Shown: positions 16,925 through 23,787 of the stretch, in pieces
Layout of the letters: each line of letters begins with the position of its first letter
Position numbering within the stretch: the first letter of the stretch is position 1
Origin: Thermomonas brevis
GTDB taxonomy: Bacteria; Pseudomonadota; Gammaproteobacteria; Xanthomonadales; Xanthomonadaceae
DNA length: 64,000 bases
Assembly: GCF_014395425.1 (NCBI RefSeq)
Contig: NZ_CP060711.1
Span: 372,001 to 436,000 of the forward strand
Direction of reading: 5' to 3'
Made by a program: the position numbers and the translations under genes
The notes under the pieces: generated by a model
What the model saw: only the letters and a program-made list of their open reading frames with translations
Told to the model about the DNA's origin: nothing
The model's database searches: none

Positions 16925-17710
16925 ATGAACCTCGATCTCGCCGGAAAACACGCGCTGGTCTGCGGCGCCTCCGAAGGCATCGGCCGCGCCGCCGCATTCG
17001 AGCTGGCCCGGCTCGGCGCCACCGTCACCCTGCTCTCGCGCCGCGCGGACGTGCTGCGCGACATCGCCGCGACGCTGCCGCGCGAACGCGGCCAGGCCCA
17101 CGGCCACCTCGCCGCCGACATGGCCGACGCCGCCGCGCTGCGCGCCGCCGTCGATGCGCTGGCCGCGCGGCAGCCCGTGCACATCCTGGTCAACAACACC
17201 GGCGGGCCGCCGGGCGGGCCGGCGCACGCGGCGTCCATCGACGCCTACCTCGACGCCTTCCACCACCACCTGATCGCCAACCAGACGCTGGTGCAGGCGC
17301 TGCTGCCGGGCATGCGCGCGGCGCGCTGGGGCCGCATCGTCAACGTGATCTCCACTTCGGTGTACGAGCCGATCCCCAACCTCGGCGTCTCCAACACCAT
17401 CCGCGGCGCGGTGGCGAGCTGGGCCAAGACGCTGTCGCGCGAACTCGGCCCCGACGGCATCACCGTCAACAACGTGCTGCCCGGCTATACCCGCACGCGC
17501 CGGCTGGAGCAGATCCTGGCCGACCGCAGCGCCGCCTCCGGCAAGACGCAGGACGAAGTGGCGCAGGCGATGCTGGCGACGGTGCCGGTCGGCCGCTTCG
17601 CCGAGGCGGAAGAACCGGGCGGCGTGATCGCCTTCCTCTGCACGCCGGCGGCGGCCTACGTGAACGGCCAGTCCATCGCGGTGGACGGCGGCCGCATGCA
17701 GTCGATCTGA
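16925..17710 (+). CDS. Short-chain dehydrogenase/reductase family protein, atypical active site
   Basis: A 261-residue SDR fold. The cofactor motif ALVCGASEGIGRA (TGxxxGxG type), the NNTGGPPGG loop (NNAG equivalent) and the C-terminal VNGQSIAVDGGRMQSI are clear. The usual YxxxK catalytic pair is missing: after VISTSVYEPIPNL the aligned segment reads GVSNTIRGAV where Y-A-A-S-K would be expected. The Tyr in SVYEP lies close behind the Ser and may or may not serve. It is annotated in many genomes as a FabG-like 3-oxoacyl reductase, but the activity is uncertain. The endonuclease VIII gene follows after 2 nt, so the two are co-transcribed. Confidence 0.85.
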   Translation: MNLDLAGKHALVCGASEGIGRAAAFELARLGATVTLLSRRADVLRDIAATLPRERGQAHGHLAADMADAAALRAAVDALAARQPVHILVNNTGGPPGGPAHAASIDAYLDAFHHHLIANQTLVQALLPGMRAARWGRIVNVISTSVYEPIPNLGVSNTIRGAVASWAKTLSRELGPDGITVNNVLPGYTRTRRLEQILADRSAASGKTQDEVAQAMLATVPVGRFAEAEEPGGVIAFLCTPAAAYVNGQSIAVDGGRMQSI

Positions 17711-17712
17711 CG

Positions 17713-18528
17713 ATGCCGGAAGGCCCGGAAATCCGTCGCGCCGCCGATCGCCTGGCCGCCGCGGTGGCCGGGCAGACGGTGGTGCGCGCGCAGTTCGCGT
17801 TTCCCGCGCTGAAGCGGTTCGAGCGCGAGCTGCCGGGCAGCCGCATCCTCTCCATCACGCCGCGCGGCAAGGCGCTGCTGACCGCATTCGACAACGGCTG
17901 GACGCTGTACACGCACAACCAGCTCTATGGCGTGTGGAAGGTCGCGGAACCGGGCCAGCGCCCGGACACCTCCCGCAGCCTGCGCGTCGCGCTGGAAACC
18001 GAGCACGCGGCGATCCTGCTGTATTCGGCCTCCGACATCGAACTTTGGCGCAGCGACGAAATCGAAGCGCATCCGTTCCTGCAAGGACTGGGGCCGGACG
18101 TGCTGGACATGGCGCTGGACGAAGCCGCCGTGGCCGCGCGCCTGCAATCGCCCTCATTCCGCGGCCGCGCACTGGGCGGCCTGCTGCTGGACCAGGGCTT
18201 CCTCGCCGGCATGGGCAACTACCTGCGCGCGGAAGTGCTGTTCGACGCCAGCCTGCATCCCTCGCAGCGCCCGCGCGATTTGGACGCGGCGCAAACCGCG
18301 CATCTCGCAAAAGCACTGCTGGCGATCCCGCGCCACAGCTACGCCACGCGCGGCATCGAGCCCACGCCGGGCATGCGCGCCGACTACCTGGCGCACGAGG
18401 GCGAACGCTTCCGCTTCCGCGTGTTCAAGCGCGAGGGCCAGCCGTGCGAACGCTGCGGCACGCCGATCGCGCGCATCACCAGTCAGTCGCGTCCGCTGTA
18501 CCTATGCCCCCGCTGCCAGCCCGGCTGA
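17713..18528 (+). CDS. nei: Endonuclease VIII (Nei-type DNA glycosylase)
   Basis: A 271-residue Fpg/Nei glycosylase-lyase. The N-terminus MPEGPEIRRAADRL supplies Pro2 (Schiff-base nucleophile after Met removal) and Glu3. GMGNYLRAEVLFDA is the helix-two-turn-helix, and the C-terminal zinc finger has CERCGTPI and LYLCPRC. It removes oxidised pyrimidines in base excision repair. The MPEGPEI start (not MPELPEV) supports Nei over Fpg. It lies 2 nt behind the SDR gene. Confidence 0.94.
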   Translation: MPEGPEIRRAADRLAAAVAGQTVVRAQFAFPALKRFERELPGSRILSITPRGKALLTAFDNGWTLYTHNQLYGVWKVAEPGQRPDTSRSLRVALETEHAAILLYSASDIELWRSDEIEAHPFLQGLGPDVLDMALDEAAVAARLQSPSFRGRALGGLLLDQGFLAGMGNYLRAEVLFDASLHPSQRPRDLDAAQTAHLAKALLAIPRHSYATRGIEPTPGMRADYLAHEGERFRFRVFKREGQPCERCGTPIARITSQSRPLYLCPRCQPG

Positions 18529-18534
18529 CGCTGG

Positions 18535-18546
18535 TAAGCTAGCCGG
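18535..18546 (+). promoter_or_regulatory. -10 element of aldehyde dehydrogenase operon, predicted leaderless start
   Basis: TAAGCT (TAnnnT type) at 18535-18540 is followed by 6 nt and the ATG, with no ribosome-binding site. The hexamer match is weak on its own; the call rests on the repeated pattern in this window. Confidence 0.35.
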
Positions 18547-19971
18547 ATGCAACGATTCGGACACGTGATCGGCGCGGCCTGCGGCGAAACGACCAGCGCG
18601 CGCTGGCTGCCGGTGTTCGATCCCGCCAATGCGCAACCGTATGCACAGGTCGCCGACGGCGACGCGGCCACCGTCGAAGCGGCCGTCGCCTCCGCGAGCG
18701 CCGCCGCGCCGGGCTGGGCCGCGCTGCGCAACAGCGAACGCGCGCGTCATCTGGAGCGGCTGGCGGACGCGCTGGAAGCGAGGCTCGACGCCTTCGCCCG
18801 CGCCGAAGCCATCGACGCCGGCAAGCCGCTGGCGCTGGCCCGCGATATCGAAATCCCGCGCGCCGTCTCCAACCTGCGCTTCTTCGCCCACGCGGCCACC
18901 CAGTTCGCCAGCGAATCGCACCACGGCGAAGCTGGCCTGAACTATACCCTGCGCCTGCCGCTGGGCGTGGCCGGCTGCATCAGCCCGTGGAACCTGCCGC
19001 TGTACTTGTTCACCTGGAAGATCGCACCCGCGCTGGCCGCCGGCAACGCGGTGGTGGCGAAGCCGTCCGAGATCACGCCCGCCACCGCGACGATGCTGGG
19101 CGAGCTGGCGCTGGAAGTCGGTCTGCCGCCGGGCGTGCTCAACATCGTCCACGGCCTCGGTCCGAACGTCGGCGAGCCGCTGGTCGCGCATCCGCAGGTC
19201 AAGGCGATCTCGTTCACCGGCAGCACCGCCGTGGGCCGGCGCATCGCCGGCATCGCCGGGCCGCTGTTGAAGAAGGTGTCGCTGGAGTTGGGCGGCAAGA
19301 ACGCGACGCTGGTGTTCGCCGATGGCGACTGGCGCGCAAACCTCGACACGCTGGTGCGCAGCGCGTTCCAGAACAGCGGACAGATCTGCCTGTGCGGTTC
19401 GCGCGTGCTGGTCGAACGCGCGATTTACGACGAGTTCCGCGACGCCTTCGTGGAGCGCGCTCGCGCATTGCGCCTCGGCGCGCCGCTGGAAAGCGGCGTG
19501 CGACTCGGCCCGATGGTCTCGCAGGCGCATTTCGACAAGGTGATGGTCGCCATCGACCGCGCGCGCGCCGAAGGCGGCCGCGTGCTGTGCGGCGGCGAGG
19601 CACTGGATCGCCCCGGCTGGTTCATCGCGCCCACCGTGATCGAAGGCCTCGGCCCGGACTGCGCCACCAACCGCGAGGAAATCTTCGGCCCGGTCGCCAC
19701 GCTGCAAGCGTTCGATGACGACGACGAAGCGCTGACGCTCGCCAACGCCTCCGACTACGGCCTGTCCGCCAGCGTGTGGACGCGCGACCTCGCCCGCGCC
19801 CACCGCTTCGCCGCGCAGCTGCGCGTGGGCATCGTCTGGATCAACGCCTGGCTGATGCGCGACCTGCGCACGCCGTTCGGCGGCACCGGCAACTCCGGCC
19901 TCGGCCGCGAAGGCGGACTGGAGGCGATGCGCTTCTTCACTGAACCCAAGAACGTGGGGATCAGCCTGTGA
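18547..19971 (+). CDS. Aldehyde dehydrogenase, probable 2-aminomuconate-6-semialdehyde dehydrogenase
   Basis: A 474-residue NAD-dependent aldehyde dehydrogenase. Catalytic Cys281 lies in FQNSGQICLCGSR and the general base Glu247 in SLELGGKN; SFTGSTAVGRRIA is the NAD loop and ISPWNLPL the substrate channel. The overall pattern is that of 2-hydroxymuconic/2-aminomuconic semialdehyde dehydrogenases. The same operon encodes a RidA-type deaminase and 3-hydroxyanthranilate 3,4-dioxygenase, so oxidation of 2-aminomuconate semialdehyde in tryptophan (kynurenine) catabolism is the best inference. Cytoplasmic. First gene of a six-gene operon with tight overlaps. Confidence 0.88.
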   Translation: MQRFGHVIGAACGETTSARWLPVFDPANAQPYAQVADGDAATVEAAVASASAAAPGWAALRNSERARHLERLADALEARLDAFARAEAIDAGKPLALARDIEIPRAVSNLRFFAHAATQFASESHHGEAGLNYTLRLPLGVAGCISPWNLPLYLFTWKIAPALAAGNAVVAKPSEITPATATMLGELALEVGLPPGVLNIVHGLGPNVGEPLVAHPQVKAISFTGSTAVGRRIAGIAGPLLKKVSLELGGKNATLVFADGDWRANLDTLVRSAFQNSGQICLCGSRVLVERAIYDEFRDAFVERARALRLGAPLESGVRLGPMVSQAHFDKVMVAIDRARAEGGRVLCGGEALDRPGWFIAPTVIEGLGPDCATNREEIFGPVATLQAFDDDDEALTLANASDYGLSASVWTRDLARAHRFAAQLRVGIVWINAWLMRDLRTPFGGTGNSGLGREGGLEAMRFFTEPKNVGISL

Positions 19972-21266
19972 TGAATGGAAAACAGTTTGCCTGCCTGCTC
20001 GCGCTGGCGCTGGCGCTGCTCGCCGCCCCTGTCTATGCGCAGAATGTGCAGGATGAAGACACGTCATCCAGCGATGCGTTCTTCAAACAGTTCAATGCGA
20101 AAAAAACCATCTTCAGTCAATTCCGCTTCACGCTGGAAGCGAAGCCAGAAAAGAGCGACGAATCTCTGCAAAGTTTCGTGGCCCAAATGCTGGCCACCCA
20201 CTACAGCTTCCTCGGTCGGCCCAACGATGCCGTTCGCACATACCCCCACCACAGCGAAGAAAAAGCGCCAGCCGACCTGCCCGATCCCGCCGGCTACGAG
20301 GCGATGCCTGCGGTGGATTGGATCGCGTCGCAAGCCCACGAATATCGCGTCATCATGCTCAATGAAGCACACCATGTGCCGCAAACCCGGCTACTCACGC
20401 TGGAATTGCTGACGAAGCTTCGCAAACAGGGTTACACCCACTTCGCCGCCGAAACCTTCGCACTGACCAATAACCTGCTGCCTGCGGGCTATCCGACCCG
20501 GCACACCGGCTATTACACCCGCGAACCCGTATTTGCCGAACTCGTCCGCGAAGCCAAGCGGCTTGGATACGTACTGGTGCCCTACGAGCCGAACGACGAA
20601 GACGGGGAAGAGTCGCAGCAACAACGCGAAACCGGCATGGCGCAAACCCTTGCCGATCTGGTGAAGCAGCATCCCGATGCCAAGCTGCTGGTGCATGCGG
20701 GCTACGGACACATCGCAAAGAGCACCGGCACCCAACCGGATGCAGCCGACCCGATGGCACGGGAATTCATCCGCCTGACCGGATTGCCGGTTTTGAGCAT
20801 CACCCAGACGGGGCTGCGCTGGGAGGATGGGCAGGCGGCCAAGCGGCTGGCCCACGCATTCGGGATCACCGTGCCCAGCGTGCTGTTGGCCCGCGATGAC
20901 AAACGCGTCTGGAGTGAGGCGGCGCGCGCGCAGTACGACGCCAGCGTGCTCCTGCCCGCCGTGGACGCCGCCGCCATCCGCCCCGACTGGCTCACCCTCG
21001 GCGGCCGGCGCAAGCCCGTCGCCATCGACCTGACGCCTTGCATCCAGCACCTGCCCTGCCTCGCCGAAGCCCGCTACGCCAGCGAAGGCGAGGACGCGAT
21101 TCCCGCCGACCAGTTCGTGATGCTTGCCGATGGCGAAGCGGGCACGCCGCTCTACCTCGCTCCCGGCCAATATCGCCTGCGCTTGCTCGGCAACGACGAC
21201 GCCATCCTCGCGGAACGCAGCCTCGACGTTCCCGCAGACAGCCCTCCCGCACCGGAAACACCATGA
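19971..21266 (+). CDS. Exported protein of unknown function, possibly Tiki/ChaN/EreA-like
   Basis: A 431-residue protein with a signal peptide (residues 1-22, ending APVYAQ). Residues about 120-290 show a Tiki/ChaN/erythromycin-esterase-like layout: VIMLNEAHHVPQTRLLTLEL, then HFAAETFAL, then LLVHAGYGHIAKS. Members of that superfamily use a Glu and histidines for metal or haem binding, but this match is by eye and weak. The C-terminal 100 residues look like a separate beta domain. G+C is visibly lower than in the neighbours up to about 20900 and then returns to the local level. It interrupts an amino-acid catabolic operon and overlaps the genes on both sides (1 and 4 nt). The ATG at 19971 was preferred over the GTG at 19968. 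Confidence 0.7.
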   Translation: MNGKQFACLLALALALLAAPVYAQNVQDEDTSSSDAFFKQFNAKKTIFSQFRFTLEAKPEKSDESLQSFVAQMLATHYSFLGRPNDAVRTYPHHSEEKAPADLPDPAGYEAMPAVDWIASQAHEYRVIMLNEAHHVPQTRLLTLELLTKLRKQGYTHFAAETFALTNNLLPAGYPTRHTGYYTREPVFAELVREAKRLGYVLVPYEPNDEDGEESQQQRETGMAQTLADLVKQHPDAKLLVHAGYGHIAKSTGTQPDAADPMAREFIRLTGLPVLSITQTGLRWEDGQAAKRLAHAFGITVPSVLLARDDKRVWSEAARAQYDASVLLPAVDAAAIRPDWLTLGGRRKPVAIDLTPCIQHLPCLAEARYASEGEDAIPADQFVMLADGEAGTPLYLAPGQYRLRLLGNDDAILAERSLDVPADSPPAPETP

Positions 21267-21928
21267 AGAAAGAACTCGAAACCCTGTTGCGCAACAACCA
21301 GGAATGGGCCGAGCGCGTGACGCGCGAGGATCCGACCTTCTTCGAACGATTGTCGAAGCAGCAGGCGCCGAAGTACCTGTGGATCGGCTGCTCCGATTCG
21401 CGCGTGCCGGCGAACCAGGTCATCGACCTGGTGCCGGGCGAGGTATTCGTCCACCGCAACATCGCCAACGTGATGGTGCATACCGACCTCAACTGCATGT
21501 CCACCATCCAGTTCGCAGTCGACGTGCTGAAGGTGCGGCACATCCTGGTGGTCGGCCACTACGGCTGCGGCGGCGTCGGCGCGGCGCTGCACGGCACCCG
21601 GCTGGGGCTGGTGGACAACTGGATCCGCCACGTCGGCGATGTGGCGCAAAAGCACGCCGCGCTGCTCGGGCAGCTTCCCGCCGAACAGCGCCACGACACC
21701 CTGTGCGAACTCAACGCCATCGAGCAGGCGGAAAACGTCTGCCTGACCACCGTGGTGCAGGACGCCTGGGCGCGCGGCCAGCTGCTGGCCGTGCACGGCT
21801 GGGTCTACAGCCTGGCCGACGGCAAGGTGCGCGAGCTGGGCATGGACGTGGACACGCCCGACGCGTTGCCGTCCGTATACGCGGGCGCGATCGCCGGCGT
21901 GCGCGAGCGCCACGGGATCGGCGCATGA
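21263..21928 (+). CDS. can: Beta-class carbonic anhydrase
   Basis: A 221-residue beta-carbonic anhydrase. Zinc ligands Cys43, His99 and Cys102 and the Asp45/Arg47 dyad are visible in IGCSDSRVPAN and VVGHYGCGGV. It interconverts CO2 and bicarbonate in the cytoplasm. Overlaps of 4 nt on both sides place it firmly in the kynurenine-type operon, between the exported unknown protein and the RidA deaminase. Length and motifs are those of the Can/CynT family. Confidence 0.95.
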   Translation: MKKELETLLRNNQEWAERVTREDPTFFERLSKQQAPKYLWIGCSDSRVPANQVIDLVPGEVFVHRNIANVMVHTDLNCMSTIQFAVDVLKVRHILVVGHYGCGGVGAALHGTRLGLVDNWIRHVGDVAQKHAALLGQLPAEQRHDTLCELNAIEQAENVCLTTVVQDAWARGQLLAVHGWVYSLADGKVRELGMDVDTPDALPSVYAGAIAGVRERHGIGA

Positions 21929-22356
21929 ACGACGGCATCCACGCCGGCAATGCGCCGAAAGCCGTGGGCCACTACCCGCACGCGCGCCGCGTCGGCGACC
22001 TGCTGTTCCTGTCCGGCATCGGCCCGCGCGATCCGGCCGACAATTCCATTCCAGGCAACGAGTATTTCGCCGACGGCCGCCTGCGCAAGTACGACATCGA
22101 GGCGCAGGTCCGCGCCGTGCTGGCCAACGTGCGCGCGGTGCTGGACGCCAGCGGCGCACGCTGGGACGACCTGGTCGACGTCACCGTCTACCTCACCGAC
22201 ATGGCGCGCGACTTCAAGGCGTACAACGCGATCTGGGCCGAGCATTTCCCCGATGCCGCCAACGCGCCCTGCCGCACCACCGTGGGCATCACCGCACTAC
22301 CCACGCCGATCGCCATCGAGCTGAAGTGCGTCGCCGCTTTCGGGAGCCGCCCATGA
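21925..22356 (+). CDS. RidA-family deaminase, probable 2-aminomuconate deaminase
   Basis: A 143-residue YjgF/YER057c/UK114 (RidA) family protein; it forms trimers with active sites between subunits. GHYPHARRVGDLLFLSGIGP and the C-terminal CRTTVGITALPTPIAIELKCVA match the aminomuconate deaminase branch (NbaF/AmnE-like), which has the extended N-terminus GNAPKAVGHYPHARR. In this operon it would deaminate 2-aminomuconate to 4-oxalocrotonate. It overlaps carbonic anhydrase and the next gene by 4 nt each. Confidence 0.87.
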   Translation: MNDGIHAGNAPKAVGHYPHARRVGDLLFLSGIGPRDPADNSIPGNEYFADGRLRKYDIEAQVRAVLANVRAVLDASGARWDDLVDVTVYLTDMARDFKAYNAIWAEHFPDAANAPCRTTVGITALPTPIAIELKCVAAFGSRP

Positions 22357-22973
22357 ACTCCATCCTGTTCGCCCTGCTGCTGGCGGCGGCCGGCACCGCC
22401 TCCGCCGCCGAGCCCCTCAAGCCCGCCGACAATCCCGAACTGGCGCAGCTGTTCCGGCAGGATCAGGCCGACCGCGACGCCGCCGACATCGACTGGAACG
22501 CCGTCGGCCCACGCGACCAGGCGCGCAAGGCGCGCGTCCAGGCGCTGCTGGAGGCCGGCGCGGTGCGTTCCGCCGCCGATCACTACCACGCCGCGATGGT
22601 CTTCCAGCACGGCGATTCGCTGGCCGACTATCGCCTGGCGAACGCGCTCGCCGTCCTCGCGATGGCGCAGGCACCGGACGATTCCCACTACCGCTGGCTG
22701 GTCGGCGCGAGCTGGGACCGGCTGCTGATGCGGCAACTGCAACCGCAGTGGTACGGCACCCAGTACAAGGGCGACGCCAAGGGCCTGTACCTGTATCCGG
22801 TAGCGAAAGATGCGGTAACCGACGAGGAGCGCAAGGCGATGGTCGGGCACACGCTGGCCGAAGAACTCGCCCACGTCGCCGAGGCGGCCAAAGAGATGGG
22901 CCTGCCGGTCCGCGCCGCCGCGCCGACCATCGAGGAACTGCGCCGCGAATCCACTACCAGCGAGGCCCCCTGA
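22353..22973 (+). CDS. Exported DUF6624-like protein
   Basis: A 206-residue protein with a cleavable signal peptide ([20 protein letters not shown]). The core ([44 protein letters not shown]) has the DUF6624-type helix and YGTQ pattern. Function unknown. It sits between the RidA gene (4-nt overlap) and the 3-hydroxyanthranilate dioxygenase gene (1-nt gap), an odd place for an exported protein in a cytoplasmic pathway. Confidence 0.72.
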   Translation: MNSILFALLLAAAGTASAAEPLKPADNPELAQLFRQDQADRDAADIDWNAVGPRDQARKARVQALLEAGAVRSAADHYHAAMVFQHGDSLADYRLANALAVLAMAQAPDDSHYRWLVGASWDRLLMRQLQPQWYGTQYKGDAKGLYLYPVAKDAVTDEERKAMVGHTLAEELAHVAEAAKEMGLPVRAAAPTIEELRRESTTSEAP

Positions 22974-22974
22974 C

Positions 22975-23520
22975 ATGCTGCCCGCCGCCTTCAACCTGCA
23001 CGCTTGGATCGAGGAACACCGCCACCTGCTGAAGCCGCCGGTGGGCAACAAGTGCATCGTGCAGGAGGACTTCATCGTGATGATCGTCGGCGGGCCGAAC
23101 GCGCGCACCGACTACCACTTCGAGGAAGGCCCCGAGTGGTTCTTCCAGCTGGAAGGCGAGATGGTGCTGCGCGTGCAGGAAGACTTCGACGGCGAGCGCG
23201 GCACCGCGCGCGACATCCCGATCCGCGCCGGCGAGGTGTTCTACCTGCCGCCGCGCGTGCCGCATTCGCCGCAGCGGATGGAGCACTCGGTGGGGCTGGT
23301 GATCGAGCGCAAGCGCCTGCCGCACGAGGACGACGCGCTGATGTGGTTCTGCGTGAACTGCAACCACAAGCTGTACGCGGATTTCTTCCACCTCGTCGAC
23401 ATCGAGCGGGATTTCTTCCGCGTGTTCGAGAAGTTCTACCGCGACGACCGCCTGCGCACCTGCAAGCAGTGCGGCACGCTCAATCCGCGGCCGGGGCGCT
23501 ACGAGCAGCCGGCGGAATAG
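22975..23520 (+). CDS. 3-hydroxyanthranilate 3,4-dioxygenase
   Basis: A 181-residue cupin dioxygenase. The catalytic iron ligands lie in [21 protein letters not shown] and [12 protein letters not shown]. The C-terminal rubredoxin-like iron site of the bacterial enzymes is present as [10 protein letters not shown] and [11 protein letters not shown]. It cleaves 3-hydroxyanthranilate to 2-amino-3-carboxymuconate semialdehyde, the entry to NAD synthesis via quinolinate or to degradation. With the aldehyde dehydrogenase and RidA deaminase it supports a degradative kynurenine branch. The decarboxylase (ACMSD), kynureninase and KMO are not in the window. Confidence 0.95.
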   Translation: MLPAAFNLHAWIEEHRHLLKPPVGNKCIVQEDFIVMIVGGPNARTDYHFEEGPEWFFQLEGEMVLRVQEDFDGERGTARDIPIRAGEVFYLPPRVPHSPQRMEHSVGLVIERKRLPHEDDALMWFCVNCNHKLYADFFHLVDIERDFFRVFEKFYRDDRLRTCKQCGTLNPRPGRYEQPAE

Positions 23521-23553
23521 CGCGGCCGGAAACGCCATAGTCCGGATCGACGG

Positions 23554-23582
23554 AAAGCGGGCTTCGGCCCGCTTTCGTTTTA
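23554..23582 (+). terminator. Rho-independent terminator of kynurenine-type operon
   Basis: A 9-bp stem AAAGCGGGC / GCCCGCTTT with a TTCG tetraloop, followed by CGTTTTA. It lies 33 nt after the dioxygenase stop. Confidence 0.85.
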
Positions 23583-23699
23583 TGGGGTGGATGAAAGCAG
23601 GCGGAAGCCGGGGCAGCCATGCGCCCGCCCCAAGCGGTTTCACGGAAAGGCTCCCCACGCGGCTGCCGTCCCTTCGGCGGCCGTTATCTTTTCTTTACA

Positions 23700-23718
23700 A
23701 ATGCGAATGAGTTTCATT
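23700..23718 (+). promoter_or_regulatory. Fur-box-like site upstream of siderophore locus
   Basis: AATGCGAATGAGTTTCATT is an imperfect 19-bp palindrome (AATG...CATT ends) in an AT-rich island, 69 nt before the TonB receptor start. It resembles gammaproteobacterial Fur operators. It supports iron-repressed expression of the whole receptor-esterase-receptor-reductase cluster; identity is inferred. Confidence 0.6.
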
Positions 23719-23787
23719 TAATACCGCGATGTTGCGCCGCCGCATCCGCTGGCGCCCCGCTTTCCCCACACCCCCGCAGAGGCTCCC

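Noticed and set aside
23583..23787. Possible riboswitch upstream of the first TonB receptor
   Set aside because: The GC-rich part was checked for a cobalamin-type box or other known consensus by eye; none was found. A Fur-like site explains the AT-rich island better.
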